Counted from the first letter of the stretch, positions 54,497 to 63,803 are shown. The stretch: DNA of 64,000 bases from Variovorax sp. OV700 (GCF_900099805.1 NZ_FNDR01000006.1:124001-188000); one strand, 5' to 3'. Numbers and translations: made by a program. Notes: generated from the letters alone by a model not told the origin.

Positions 54497-55305
54497 AGCG
54501 AAGCTCCCACCAAGGCGAGCACGCGCAGCGGGCTGCCGCTGCCCTTCTCGATCTTCAGCGGCGGGCAGATCAGCACCGCGCCAGACGGCGGCAGCTGGTC
54601 GAGGTTGCTCAGGCACTGCAGTCCATAGCGCCCCGCACCGTGCATGTAGTAATGACACGGGTACGGCGGCCGCAGGTGGTAGCCCTGTCCGGCATCGGTC
54701 CCGATGGCCTCGGAGCCGAAGCCCAGCACGTCACGCTGCTCCACCAGAAAACGCACGGCCTCGGTGCTCGGGCCGGGCGTGTGCTGGCCGGTCTCATCGA
54801 AGTTCTGATAGGCCGCCGGGTCGCTGCGCTTGGACCAGTCGGTGCGCATCAGCACCCACGCGCCCTTCGGGATGCGGCCGTGCGCGGCTTCGTAGCGCTC
54901 GATATCGGCCACGCTCAGCAGGTAGTCGTCGTTGCCCTGCACATCGACCGAGCAGTCGATCACGCAGGCCGGCGCCACGAAGTGCTGCACGGGAATCGTG
55001 TCGACCGAGTTGTTCGGCAGGTCGCGGCCCGAGATCCAGTGGATCGGCGCGTCGAAGTGCGTGCCCGTGTGCTCGCCGCAGGAAAAATTGTTCCAGTACC
55101 AGCCCGGTCCGCGCTCGTCGTACTTCGACACTTCCTCGATGCGGAAGGGCCAGCACTGGCCCATCTCGGGCGGCAGCGCGATCTGCGGGAACTCGGGCGT
55201 GAGCGTCTGCGTGAGGTCGATCACGCGGATGCGGCCGCTGGCCATCGCGGTCACGAGGCCGCCGAGAATTTCGGCGGCGGACATCAGTTCGGTGGTTGTC
55301 GTCAT
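54493..55305 (-). CDS. Cyclase family (KynB-like) metal-dependent hydrolase
   Basis: 270-residue member of the Cyclase/kynurenine-formamidase family. The metal-binding motif HTGTHFDAPIHW (~79-90) is intact. It also has IDLTQTLTPEFP near the N terminus, the family's opening motif, and a C-terminal Pro-rich IxCPPLKIEKGSGSPLRV segment typical of the long bacterial cyclases. Members hydrolyse amides, lactones or cyclic imides. It could open a ring or lactone formed by the pathway. It is coupled to the next SDR gene by a 4-nt overlap. Confidence 0.9.
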   Translation of the reverse strand: MTTTTELMSAAEILGGLVTAMASGRIRVIDLTQTLTPEFPQIALPPEMGQCWPFRIEEVSKYDERGPGWYWNNFSCGEHTGTHFDAPIHWISGRDLPNNSVDTIPVQHFVAPACVIDCSVDVQGNDDYLLSVADIERYEAAHGRIPKGAWVLMRTDWSKRSDPAAYQNFDETGQHTPGPSTEAVRFLVEQRDVLGFGSEAIGTDAGQGYHLRPPYPCHYYMHGAGRYGLQCLSNLDQLPPSGAVLICPPLKIEKGSGSPLRVLALVGASL

Positions 55306-55320
55306 CGTATGGCTCCTGTC

Positions 55321-56574
55321 TCAGCCGCCTGCGGCCAGCTCGCGTTCGAGCACCTTGGGGTTGTCGCGCCAGCGCTCCAGCCACTCCTGTGCCACGTCGC
55401 CGGGGTACACGTCTTCGACGCCATCACGCAATGCCTTGACGATGGCATTGGCCAAGGCCGTCGGCGCCAGCTTGGGCGGCGGCGTGTGCTGGTTCCATTC
55501 GTCGTCGATCGGCCCGGGGAACACGTTGATCACGCGGATGCCGGCCGGCCGCATCTCGGCGCGCAGGCACTGCGCGAGCGAATGCGCCGCCGCCTTCGAG
55601 GCGCTGAAGGTGCCGTGCGGCGGGAAGTTGCTGAGCGCGTAGATCGACAGCAGGTTGACCCAGGCCGTCGCGCCGGTCGCACCGTCGGCCGAGCGGCCCT
55701 TGAGCGCGGGGCCGAACTCTTGCGCCAGGCGCAGCAGGCCGAAGTAGTTGATGTCCATCTCGGCCTTGGCCACGTCGGTGCCGCGGCGCGAGCCGATGCC
55801 GAAGGTGCGGTGCACCTCGGCGTTGTTGATCACGATGTCGACCTTGCCGCCGATGGAGCCCGCAAGCTCGGTCACCTGGCGGCCGTTGGTGAGGTCGAGC
55901 GGCACTAGCGTGACCTGCGGCAGCGCCGAGATGTCGTCCAGGCCGTCGCCCATCTTCTTCCAGGGCTCGGCATGGCCGACCCAGACGATGTCGGCGCCGG
56001 CCTTCACCAGTGCGCGCACGAGGGCCTGGCCTACCTCGGTCTTGCCGTCGGTCACCAGCGCCTTGCGGAACTTGGGGTCGCTGGTCATTTCACGGAGCAT
56101 CTTGTCGTCGGCCATGTGGGCACTCCCTTCGTTCGGAAAACCAATGAGGACGGCCTGGCCCGCGCGGTCGAGCCGGGCACCGACTCGCACGCGCTGGGGC
56201 GCATCGCCAACCTCGCCATGCAGGTGGACCATGAGCGTCGGGCCGGCATCCAGGTGCACCAGGCCCAGCCGCCAGGGCAGCCGCTCGCGAAAGAACAGGT
56301 CGTTGCTGTGGTGCAGCGTGGTGCTGCCGAGCAGCTCGCCCTCGCCGCTCTGCTGGCGCCAGCGCAACGCGGCGGAGAGGCACTTGTGGCAGACCTCACG
56401 CGGCGGGTACTGCACGGTGCCGCAGTCCTCGCAGGTCTGGAGCTCGAAGCGGCCCTCGGCCGCGGCGGCCGTGAGGCCGAGCGCCACGCGGCCGCGTGCG
56501 CCGGGCGGCAGGTTCATCTGCCGGGTGCGCAGCACCGGGTTCTTGCGCGGGGGGCGCATCATCGGCATGGTCAT
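55321..56574 (-). CDS. DUF35 OB-fold/Zn-ribbon protein fused to a degenerate SDR domain
   Basis: 417-residue fusion. Residues 1-~150 are a DUF35 protein: rubredoxin-like zinc ribbon CEDCG...CHKC (Cys48, 51, 62, 65), then the OB fold. Residues ~165-417 are an SDR fold, but the key sites are altered: the cofactor loop reads TDGKTEVG (175-182) instead of TGxxxGxG, NNAG is NNAE (250-253), and the catalytic Tyr of YxxxK is Phe323 (FSASK) although Ser310 and Lys327 remain. It may be structural or a pseudoenzyme. It follows the thiolase-like gene after an 85-nt gap, as DUF35 partners of such proteins often do. Confidence 0.88.
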   Translation of the reverse strand: MTMPMMRPPRKNPVLRTRQMNLPPGARGRVALGLTAAAAEGRFELQTCEDCGTVQYPPREVCHKCLSAALRWRQQSGEGELLGSTTLHHSNDLFFRERLPWRLGLVHLDAGPTLMVHLHGEVGDAPQRVRVGARLDRAGQAVLIGFPNEGSAHMADDKMLREMTSDPKFRKALVTDGKTEVGQALVRALVKAGADIVWVGHAEPWKKMGDGLDDISALPQVTLVPLDLTNGRQVTELAGSIGGKVDIVINNAEVHRTFGIGSRRGTDVAKAEMDINYFGLLRLAQEFGPALKGRSADGATGATAWVNLLSIYALSNFPPHGTFSASKAAAHSLAQCLRAEMRPAGIRVINVFPGPIDDEWNQHTPPPKLAPTALANAIVKALRDGVEDVYPGDVAQEWLERWRDNPKVLERELAAGG

Positions 56575-56659
56575 AGCGCCTCCGCCGGGCCGCCCCAAGG
56601 CAGGCGCGCGGCCACCTCGGGGGGCAGTGCAGCCGTGAAGCGGCAAACGTGGGGGTACA

Positions 56660-57832
56660 TCATTCCTGTCTCCCGAGGATGACGGCGCCGGTGCACAGGC
56701 AGCGGTCGTAAGTCACCATGCCAAAGCCGGCGACAAGGCCCAGCTGGGCGTTGGGCACGGCGCGCGCGCCAGCCTGGTCTGTCAGCTGCCGGATCGCCTC
56801 GACCATGCCGAGGAAGCCACCCGCCGCACCGGCCTGCCCGGCCGAGAGTTGGCCGCCACTCGTGTTGTTCGGAAAGCTGCCGTCAAAGGTCATCGTGTGC
56901 GACTGCACGAAGGCCGAGCCCTCGCCCTTCTCGCAGAAGCCCAGGTCTTCGAACTGCATCATCACGATGACCGGGTAGTCGTCGTAGGTCTGTACGAAGT
57001 CGAGCGCGGCGGGTTGCACGCCGGCCTGTGCATAGAGATCGTCGCGGTCCTTGCGCCAGCCGCCCTGCACCATCACTGGGTCTTCGGCATAGGCGTTGTG
57101 CCGCTCGATGGCGCCGCGGATCACGACGTGCGCCAAGCCCAGGTCGCGCGCGCGCTCCTCGCTCATCACCAGGAATGCGTCGGCGCCGGCGCAGGGCATC
57201 ACGCAATCGAACAAGTGGATCGGATCGGAGATCGGCCGTGCGGCCATGTACTCCTCAAGCGTCAGCGGCTTCTTGAACATCGCGTTCGAATTGCCGAGCG
57301 CATTGGTGCGCTGGTCTACGCAGATGCGGCCGAAGTCTTCGCGCTTCGCGCCATAGGTGCGCATGTAGTTGGCAGTGATAAAGGCGAAGATCGAGTTGGG
57401 CCCGCCGGAACCGTAGGGGTAGCTCGCGTCGCGCGCAAAGTTGCTGAAGCTGCCGAGCGTCTGGCGAAAGGAATCGACATGGTTGGTGTCGGCGCCGACA
57501 CAGGCCACGATGTCGGCATCGCCCGCCTGCACGGCGCGTGCGGCGCGGCGCAGGCACATCACGCCCGAGGCGCCGCCGGTCGGCACATGGTCGAGCCAGC
57601 GCGGCGACAGGCCCAGGTGTTGCGTGACGCCCACGGCCGTGTCGGGCGCGAGCGAGAAGCTGCTGAGGCAGAGGCCGTCGATCTGCTCCTTGGCCACGCC
57701 GCTGGCCTGGACCAGCGCCTCGATGGCCTGGCCGATGAACCAGTGCGCAGTGCGCGTGGAATAGCGCACGTACGGCACCGTGACGGGCACAGCCACCGCG
57801 ACGCCTTCGTAGGAAAGTCGTTGCCTCGTCAT
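56660..57832 (-). CDS. Thiolase-like protein without nucleophilic Cys (possible acyl-CoA aldolase)
   Basis: 390-residue thiolase-superfamily protein of the SCP2/lipid-transfer branch. At the nucleophile site it has TGGASGV (85-91) with no Cys, and the C-terminal His loop, normally GHP, reads SAGQAG (330-335). It cannot be a normal thiolase. Similar losses occur in Ltp2-type retro-aldolases, which use tyrosines; here YDDYP (283-287) lies near the comparable segment. The start at 57832 overlaps the ligase stop as ATGA. Its downstream neighbour carries a DUF35 domain, the usual partner. The assignment as aldolase is inference. Confidence 0.85.
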   Translation of the reverse strand: MTRQRLSYEGVAVAVPVTVPYVRYSTRTAHWFIGQAIEALVQASGVAKEQIDGLCLSSFSLAPDTAVGVTQHLGLSPRWLDHVPTGGASGVMCLRRAARAVQAGDADIVACVGADTNHVDSFRQTLGSFSNFARDASYPYGSGGPNSIFAFITANYMRTYGAKREDFGRICVDQRTNALGNSNAMFKKPLTLEEYMAARPISDPIHLFDCVMPCAGADAFLVMSEERARDLGLAHVVIRGAIERHNAYAEDPVMVQGGWRKDRDDLYAQAGVQPAALDFVQTYDDYPVIVMMQFEDLGFCEKGEGSAFVQSHTMTFDGSFPNNTSGGQLSAGQAGAAGGFLGMVEAIRQLTDQAGARAVPNAQLGLVAGFGMVTYDRCLCTGAVILGRQE

Positions 57833-59454
57833 GCCTGCCTCTTTTTCATGGCGCGGGTGTCGATGCAATGGCTCTGCCCCGGCAACGCCTGCGCCATTTC
57901 GCGCAGTTGCCCGCGCTGGATCTTTTGCGAAGGCGTGAGCGGCAGCGCATCGACGAAAGCCACGTAGCCCGGCGCCTTGTAGTAGGCGAGCTGTGCAAGG
58001 GCGTGCTGGACGATGCTCGCCGCGATCTCCTCGCGCTGCGAGACGTCGGCGCCTTCGCGCATCACGACGCAGGCCAGCACCTCGTCGCCGCGCACCGCGT
58101 CGGGCGTAGCGGCTACGGCAGATGTCTTCACGGCCGGGTGCTGGTTGAGCACACTCTCGACCTCCACGGCCGAGATGTTCTCACCGCTCCGGCGGATCAC
58201 GTTCTTCTTGCGGTCAACGAAGAAAAAATTTCCCTCGGCATCGCGGCGCACGAGATCGCCGGTATGAAACCAGCCGTCGGCCCAGGCCTCGCGCGTGGCA
58301 TGCTCGTCCTTCAGGTAGCCGGAGAAGAAGTAGCGCTTCGGGTCGTCGCCCGCGGAGCGCACCAGCAATTCGCCGGGCATGTCGGTGGCGACGTCACCCC
58401 CGTCTTCGCCCGCGAGGCGGATCTGCACGAACTCCTCCCGCCTGCCGAAGCAGCTGGTGCCCACCAGGCGCGGCTCGCGGTTGGCCATGATGCAGGCGGC
58501 AGCGCCGGTCTCGGTCATGGCCCAGGCCTCGACCAACGGAAAGCCGAAACGCTCCTCGAAAGGCGCGTGGTTCTTGCGGTCTACGCCGGCGCCGAAGCCC
58601 CAGCGGATCGCGTGGTCGCGGTCGGCGGCAGACGGTGGTGCGGACAACAGCATTGCCGGCATCACGCCAAGGTAGTGAACGATGGTCGCGCCGCTTTCGC
58701 GCGCGCTGGCCAGCCAGGTCTTGGGGTGGAAGCGATCGAGCTGCACCAGGCAGCCACCCGCAACCAGCACCACCATGGTGGAGAACGCCATCGCGTTCAT
58801 GTGGTTGAGCGGCAGCGGCGTGATGACCCGTTCGGCATCGGGGCGGATGCTGCACACGCCGTCGAGCGCGGCGTACCATTCGCCGGCGCGCAGGAAGTAG
58901 GCGTTGCTCAGGATGCAGCCCTTGGGGCGCCCGGTGGTGCCGGAGGTGTAGAGCAGGCCGCATTCGGTGTCGACGCCGATGGGCTCGTGGGCGCGCGGCG
59001 CGGCTGTCTTCGCGCTTGGCACTGCATCGTCGGCGCCCATGGTCTCGAAGGACACGCCGGCTTGTGCAGCGGCAGCCCGCAAGTCGTTCGCGCGCTCGGG
59101 CAGCGTCACGGCGAGACCGATTTCGCTATGGCCGATCAGGTAGACCAGTTCTGTCGATCGCATTTCGGCATTGATCGGCACGACGCTTACGCCCAGCGCG
59201 TTGAGCGCGAACCAGTGAAAGAGGAAGGCCGGCCTGTTCTCCAGCAGCAGGCCCACGCGATGGCCGTGGCCGTAGCCGGCTTTCGCATAGGCAGTGCGCA
59301 GGCGCTCGACTTCGGCCGCTGCCTCGCCCCATCTAATGGCGCCGGCCGGGATGCCGTAGGCCGAAGCGGTCACCGACTCGGTGAACAAGAACTCGGCCTG
59401 CGGCGTGCGCGCCGCGGTGGCCGCAAAGACTTGATGGACGGTGACGTGTGGCAT
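57829..59454 (-). CDS. Acyl/aryl-CoA ligase (AMP-binding), second copy
   Basis: 541-residue adenylate-forming enzyme: [51 protein letters not shown] and the C-terminal Lys in SQKIQRGQL. It is only distantly similar to the ligase at 43165, so it probably activates a different acid, for example a side-chain or ring-cleavage product. It starts 7 nt after the oxygenase beta stop and overlaps the thiolase-like gene by 4 nt. Confidence 0.92.
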   Translation of the reverse strand: MPHVTVHQVFAATAARTPQAEFLFTESVTASAYGIPAGAIRWGEAAAEVERLRTAYAKAGYGHGHRVGLLLENRPAFLFHWFALNALGVSVVPINAEMRSTELVYLIGHSEIGLAVTLPERANDLRAAAAQAGVSFETMGADDAVPSAKTAAPRAHEPIGVDTECGLLYTSGTTGRPKGCILSNAYFLRAGEWYAALDGVCSIRPDAERVITPLPLNHMNAMAFSTMVVLVAGGCLVQLDRFHPKTWLASARESGATIVHYLGVMPAMLLSAPPSAADRDHAIRWGFGAGVDRKNHAPFEERFGFPLVEAWAMTETGAAACIMANREPRLVGTSCFGRREEFVQIRLAGEDGGDVATDMPGELLVRSAGDDPKRYFFSGYLKDEHATREAWADGWFHTGDLVRRDAEGNFFFVDRKKNVIRRSGENISAVEVESVLNQHPAVKTSAVAATPDAVRGDEVLACVVMREGADVSQREEIAASIVQHALAQLAYYKAPGYVAFVDALPLTPSQKIQRGQLREMAQALPGQSHCIDTRAMKKRQA

Positions 59455-59461
59455 CGCGTCC

Positions 59462-59950
59462 CTAGATGAAGAGCTGCACGGCCGGCAAGGCCGCGTCGCA
59501 GTTGAGTAGGTTCACGCGCTTGAGCGTCATGCGCAACGCGCCGTTCTGCACCGTGAGGTGATGGAAAAAGGTGCCGACATAGAACTGAAGCTCATCGCCC
59601 TGCGATTCGGTGTAGTGAAACTCGGTGCGCACCACGAAGCGGTTGCCTTCGGCATCGAGCGTTTCGACCACCGGCATTTGCAGCAGATGGTGGCAACGGC
59701 TTTGCGGCTGCTGCGAGAACGCGCGCGGACTCTTCAAGCGCTCGATGCGCAGCTCGCGCAGCAGCTTGTCTTCGTACAGGTGCGAGGTGTGGTTGATGCC
59801 ATCTTCCTGATCGGGCACCAGTGGAATCCAGTAGAACGCGTCGTCGGTGAAAAGCGCGTTCCATTCTTCATAGCGGCGCGTGTCGAGCAGGTGCGCTTCG
59901 TTCACGACGAAGTCGATCAGGTCCTGGCGGGTGATTTCGACGGCGGCCAT
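59462..59950 (-). CDS. Ring-hydroxylating oxygenase beta subunit (2)
   Basis: 162-residue small subunit with VNEAHLLDTRRYEEWNALFTDDAFYWIPL at the start in family style and the VQLFI end shared with the first beta subunit. The start ATG at 59950 overlaps the alpha stop (TGATG); a GTG one codon earlier is possible. It pairs with the alpha subunit encoded immediately upstream. Confidence 0.92.
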   Translation of the reverse strand: MAAVEITRQDLIDFVVNEAHLLDTRRYEEWNALFTDDAFYWIPLVPDQEDGINHTSHLYEDKLLRELRIERLKSPRAFSQQPQSRCHHLLQMPVVETLDAEGNRFVVRTEFHYTESQGDELQFYVGTFFHHLTVQNGALRMTLKRVNLLNCDAALPAVQLFI

Positions 59951-61263
59951 CACATCGTCTCCGTCATGCGCTGCACCCAGCTGCGGTACTGGTTGCGCAT
60001 CGGCAGTTCGTTGGTGCCGCCGGTCGTGATCTCGCCGCCTTTCAGCTCCGACGGATCGTAGTTGCGATGCAGGCTGACCCAGTCGTTCCCGCTCGCGTGC
60101 AGGCCGGCCTGCATGCCACGATACGCCTGCAGGTCGTCGTGCCCCACCACCGAGAACGGCGAGTTGATGAGGCGGTTGTACATGGTGGTGCGTTGCAGCA
60201 GTTCGGGCGGCGCACCCTTCAGGCGGAAGGTCCAGCTCTCGATCAGCGTCTTGTCGGCGGAGATCGGCTTGACCACGCGAATGGCCTGGATCGCACCCTT
60301 GATCGTGAGGTTCGGGTAGTACACCGTGTTGTGCCGCGCCATGCCCAGGATCTGCGCGGTCTTTTCCTCGCCGTAGCGCGCCTTCATGGCGTCGTCGTAC
60401 GCGGGAATCGCCTTGTACTTGCTGTGGATGCTGAAGTGCACACCCGTGAAGCTGTGGCCGTGGTCGTAGGTGCGAATGCCCATGTCCTCGAAGAACTTGT
60501 AGTCGGACATGAAAGGCACGAACTGCTCCACCGCCATGGGCTTGGGTTCGTCCTCGGGCTTGTCCGCCCACATGCGCTTGGCGGTGCCGGCCGACGATTC
60601 ATGCGCCACCATCGGGTGCATGGTGTCGTTGAGGTTCTCCACGAACATCTTCCAGTTGCACTGGTGCATGAAGCGCAGGCATCCGCCCGCGATCTCGAGT
60701 TCGCCCTCGGGCGAACGGTCGGCCATGTTGTCGATGGAACTCAGCGAGTCGCCGAAGTATTCGTCGAAGTCCGGCCCCGCATCGTTGACCTTCACGAAGA
60801 TGAAGCCGCGGTAGCTGCGCACGTGCTTCAGCGTGATGAGCCCCTTGGCCGATTCGCACTCGTGCAGCGCGGTGTTCTCGTAACCGGTCTTCAGCGGGAT
60901 GGCGAGCAGCGAGCCGTCGGTCTTGAATGTCCAGGCGTGGTAGGGGCAGCGAAAGAACTTGCCGGTTTTGCCGCAGGGCCCACTCACGAGCCGCGAGCCC
61001 TTGTGGGCGCAGCGGTTCATCATCGCGCGCACGCTGCCATCGGTGTGGCGCACCACGATCAGCGGGCGGCCGGCAATCTCGTTGCTGATCCAGTCGCCCG
61101 GCTTCGGCAGCTGGCTCTCGTGGCCGACGTAGTTCCAGGTGTTGGCGAAGAAGTGCTCCTGCTCGAGCTCGAACAGTTCCTGGCTGATGTACAGGTCGCG
61201 ATGCACGCGGTCGTTCTCTACCAGCGCGCGGACCGCTTCCGGGTTGTCTCGGTACGAGGTCAT
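59950..61263 (-). CDS. Rieske ring-hydroxylating oxygenase alpha subunit (2)
   Basis: 437-residue catalytic subunit. Rieske ligands Cys85/His87 (NRCAHKG) and Cys106/His109 (RCPYHAW) and the iron-site helix ENLNDTMHPMVAHES are present. It opens with MTSYRDNPEAVRALVENDRVHRDLYIS, nearly the same as the first alpha subunit (MTSYRHHPERIAALVQHDRV...), indicating a paralogous pair. It lies 20 nt after the reductase gene, so this set (reductase, alpha, beta) forms a complete oxygenase system. Confidence 0.94.
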   Translation of the reverse strand: MTSYRDNPEAVRALVENDRVHRDLYISQELFELEQEHFFANTWNYVGHESQLPKPGDWISNEIAGRPLIVVRHTDGSVRAMMNRCAHKGSRLVSGPCGKTGKFFRCPYHAWTFKTDGSLLAIPLKTGYENTALHECESAKGLITLKHVRSYRGFIFVKVNDAGPDFDEYFGDSLSSIDNMADRSPEGELEIAGGCLRFMHQCNWKMFVENLNDTMHPMVAHESSAGTAKRMWADKPEDEPKPMAVEQFVPFMSDYKFFEDMGIRTYDHGHSFTGVHFSIHSKYKAIPAYDDAMKARYGEEKTAQILGMARHNTVYYPNLTIKGAIQAIRVVKPISADKTLIESWTFRLKGAPPELLQRTTMYNRLINSPFSVVGHDDLQAYRGMQAGLHASGNDWVSLHRNYDPSELKGGEITTGGTNELPMRNQYRSWVQRMTETM

Positions 61264-61283
61264 GGTTCTCGTGGCTCCTTGCT

Positions 61284-62276
61284 TCAGATGTCGAGCACCA
61301 GACGTGCGCCCTTGGCGCGCGAGATGCAGATCTGCATGACGGTGCCTTCCGCCTTCTCTCGTGCGGTCAGCACGTAGTCGCGGTGGTCGATCTCGCCTTC
61401 GAGCACAGGGGTAGCGCATACGCCGCATTCGCCGCGCTTGCAGTCGAACATGGGGTCGCAGCCGTTCTCGATCAGGCAATCGAGGATGCTCTGGTCGGCC
61501 GGCACGGTGAAGCGCTGGCCCGATTGCGCCAGCTCCACCTCGAAGGGCTGGTCACCCTCTTCCACGACCGGTTCGGTAAAGAGTTCGAAGTGCACGCGGT
61601 CGTGTTCCCAGCCGCGCGCCTGGGTGCGGGCGAGCACGGCGTCGAGCATGACCTTGGGGCCGCAAACGTAGAGGCGGTCGCCGGCGGGGACGCCGTCGAG
61701 CAACGCATCGACGGCCAGCGGCGTGCCGACTTCCGCGTCGGCATGCACGCGCAGGTCGTCGCCCAAGAGCGCCTGCAGCTCGGGCAGGAAGGCCATCAGG
61801 TCGCGGCTGCGGCCTGCGTAGTGCAGGCGCACCGGCGCCCCTTCGGCGCGGCGCCGTGCCGCCATGGTGGCGAGTGGCGTGATGCCGATGCCGCCTGCTA
61901 CCAGCACCGTGCCACCGGGGCCGGTGTGCAGCGGAAAGTCGTTCTTCGGCGGCTCGATGGCGAGGGTGTCGCCCTCTTTCAACTGCTCGTGCATGAAGCG
62001 CGAGCCGCCACGGCCTTCGGCCTCCTTGCGCACGGCAATGACATATTCCGTCGGCGCGTTGGTGGCGTTGCGCGCCGTCGCGAAGTTGATCAGCGAGTAG
62101 TGGCGCCAGTCGGTCTTGCCGTCGGGCAGCGTCACCTGCACGCGGATGTGGGCACCGGCCGCGAAGCCGGGCAATGCGCGGCCATCTTCCGCGCGCAGCC
62201 GGAGCATGCGGATCAGCGGATTGAGTTCGCGCGCTTCGGCAACGCGAAGCTGAAGGGTGGCGGTGGGAGCAGTCAT
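61284..62276 (-). CDS. PDR/VanB-type oxygenase reductase
   Basis: 330-residue flavin-iron-sulfur reductase that passes electrons from NAD(P)H to the oxygenases. Order: flavin domain with WRHYSLIN (RxYS motif), NAD domain with VAGGIGITPL and YVCGPKVM, then a plant-type [2Fe-2S] domain with CKRGECGVCATPVL plus a final Cys in QICISRA. This is the phthalate-dioxygenase-reductase class. Being the only reductase in the cluster, it may serve both oxygenases. Confidence 0.94.
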   Translation of the reverse strand: MTAPTATLQLRVAEARELNPLIRMLRLRAEDGRALPGFAAGAHIRVQVTLPDGKTDWRHYSLINFATARNATNAPTEYVIAVRKEAEGRGGSRFMHEQLKEGDTLAIEPPKNDFPLHTGPGGTVLVAGGIGITPLATMAARRRAEGAPVRLHYAGRSRDLMAFLPELQALLGDDLRVHADAEVGTPLAVDALLDGVPAGDRLYVCGPKVMLDAVLARTQARGWEHDRVHFELFTEPVVEEGDQPFEVELAQSGQRFTVPADQSILDCLIENGCDPMFDCKRGECGVCATPVLEGEIDHRDYVLTAREKAEGTVMQICISRAKGARLVLDI

Positions 62277-62290
62277 CGTGCGTGGTCTCT

Positions 62291-63799
62291 TCAGGCCAGT
62301 GCGTGCTGCGCCAGCGCGGCTTGCAGCTTGTGGCCGTGTTCGTCGGCGAGCGCCGCGTCGCGCAGTTCGCGCAAGGTGGCAGGCGCGAGCGCTGTGCCGG
62401 CACGCTCGACCGCGCGCATCACGGTGTCGTAGTTGCGGATACCGCGCTCGTGCGTGTCGCTGTAGCCCTTGACGAGGCGCTGGCACTGGGCCAGCTCGAC
62501 GGCCAGCTCGGGGTTGCGCTGGGCCGTGGCGGCAATGCGTTGAAGCCACTCTTCGATGCGGCGGTTTTCTTCCGCGTAGCGCATCGTCGAGCGGCGCCAG
62601 CGCTTGCATGCCGCCACGGTGCGCAGCATCAGATAGCCATGCAGCGAACTGGTCTGGATCACACGGCCGTGCTGCGTGAAGCGCTCGACGATCCTCTTCG
62701 GCAGCGTTGAGTTCATGAGCCAGCGGCCGATGCCGCCCGGCAGCGTTTCGCAGATTTCCTGCAGTCGCGGATGCATGTATTCGTTGATGGCGAGCAACTG
62801 CCCCGGCTGCACGCGGGCCTCGCCGCGCACGCGCTCGAAGCGGGTGGCGCGGGTTTTGAGCGCGGCGACGCGGGCGGTGTCTTCGTAGGACATCCACAGT
62901 GCAAGGTGTCGTGCGGTTTCGCGCAGCAGTCGGTGATCCTCGCTGCCGGGCAGCGTGGCGATGGCGGCCATGCGGTCGAGGTACAGGGCCGCGTAGGCCG
63001 GATCCTGGTAGTCGATGAGGCGGCGCACGCCCTCGAGCAGGAAGTCTTGTGCGGCGAGCGGGAAACCGTGCTGCACGCGTTCGACCAGCGCGCGCACCGC
63101 GGGGTGGCGAGGCTGCGGCACCGGCGTGGCCACAACCGCCTCCGGCGGCGTCTCGCCATCGTCGCCACCCTGGGCGCGCGCAAACGCCGCGCCAAAGGCC
63201 TTGAGGCTGGGCTTGACGCCCACGCCGCCGCGCTCGATGGTGGCCTCGAACTGCCCGCGGCTGAACGGCAGCACGCCCGAGCCCGCCAACGCGCCGAACA
63301 GCACGGCGCTGATCACGCTGCCCGAAGCCTCGGCCGCCTGCGCCATGTCGAAGCGGATGAAACGCTTGGCGGCTCTTGCGGTGTGCGCGAGCAGCTGGGC
63401 GCTGTCGACGCGGCCATCGCCGAGCGCGCTCTTCTCCGCAATGGAGAACACGCGGTGCGTCGATGCGATGAGCGTGGTGCGGTCACGCGTGACCAGCCCG
63501 CGTTGCACGGCACGGCCGGCTTCCATGAGTTCCGAGGCCAGCACCACATCGACATCGCCCGGCAACGGCATCAACGCCAGCACCGGCGAGCCACCATCCG
63601 TCTCGGCCTGCACCAGGGGATACAGCTCGACGTAGTAGATGGTGGCACCAGTGCGCTGCGCGACGCCGGGCACCGAGGTGGTCTGCGCGACGTAGCCATT
63701 GGCCTCGCCCATGTCGACGATCCAATCGGCCAGCACGCCGCCGCCTTCCCCGCCCATGGCGAGGATTGCGATCTTGATGGGCTGTGGCTTGTTCGTCAT
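62291..63799 (-). CDS. Indolepyruvate ferredoxin oxidoreductase beta-like protein (IorB plus C-terminal domain)
   Basis: 502-residue protein. The first ~200 residues form the pyruvate-ferredoxin-oxidoreductase gamma domain seen in IorB: KIAILAMGGEGGGVLADWI, then VAQRTGATIYYVELYP. The remaining ~300 residues are a helical, His/Arg-rich region of the DUF6537 type found on long IorB proteins. The enzyme class oxidises arylpyruvates to aryl-CoA with ferredoxin. The alpha subunit lies immediately upstream (stop 5 nt before this ATG). Its substrate here is unknown. Confidence 0.87.
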   Translation of the reverse strand: MTNKPQPIKIAILAMGGEGGGVLADWIVDMGEANGYVAQTTSVPGVAQRTGATIYYVELYPLVQAETDGGSPVLALMPLPGDVDVVLASELMEAGRAVQRGLVTRDRTTLIASTHRVFSIAEKSALGDGRVDSAQLLAHTARAAKRFIRFDMAQAAEASGSVISAVLFGALAGSGVLPFSRGQFEATIERGGVGVKPSLKAFGAAFARAQGGDDGETPPEAVVATPVPQPRHPAVRALVERVQHGFPLAAQDFLLEGVRRLIDYQDPAYAALYLDRMAAIATLPGSEDHRLLRETARHLALWMSYEDTARVAALKTRATRFERVRGEARVQPGQLLAINEYMHPRLQEICETLPGGIGRWLMNSTLPKRIVERFTQHGRVIQTSSLHGYLMLRTVAACKRWRRSTMRYAEENRRIEEWLQRIAATAQRNPELAVELAQCQRLVKGYSDTHERGIRNYDTVMRAVERAGTALAPATLRELRDAALADEHGHKLQAALAQHALA

Positions 63800-63803
63800 T
63801 GCT

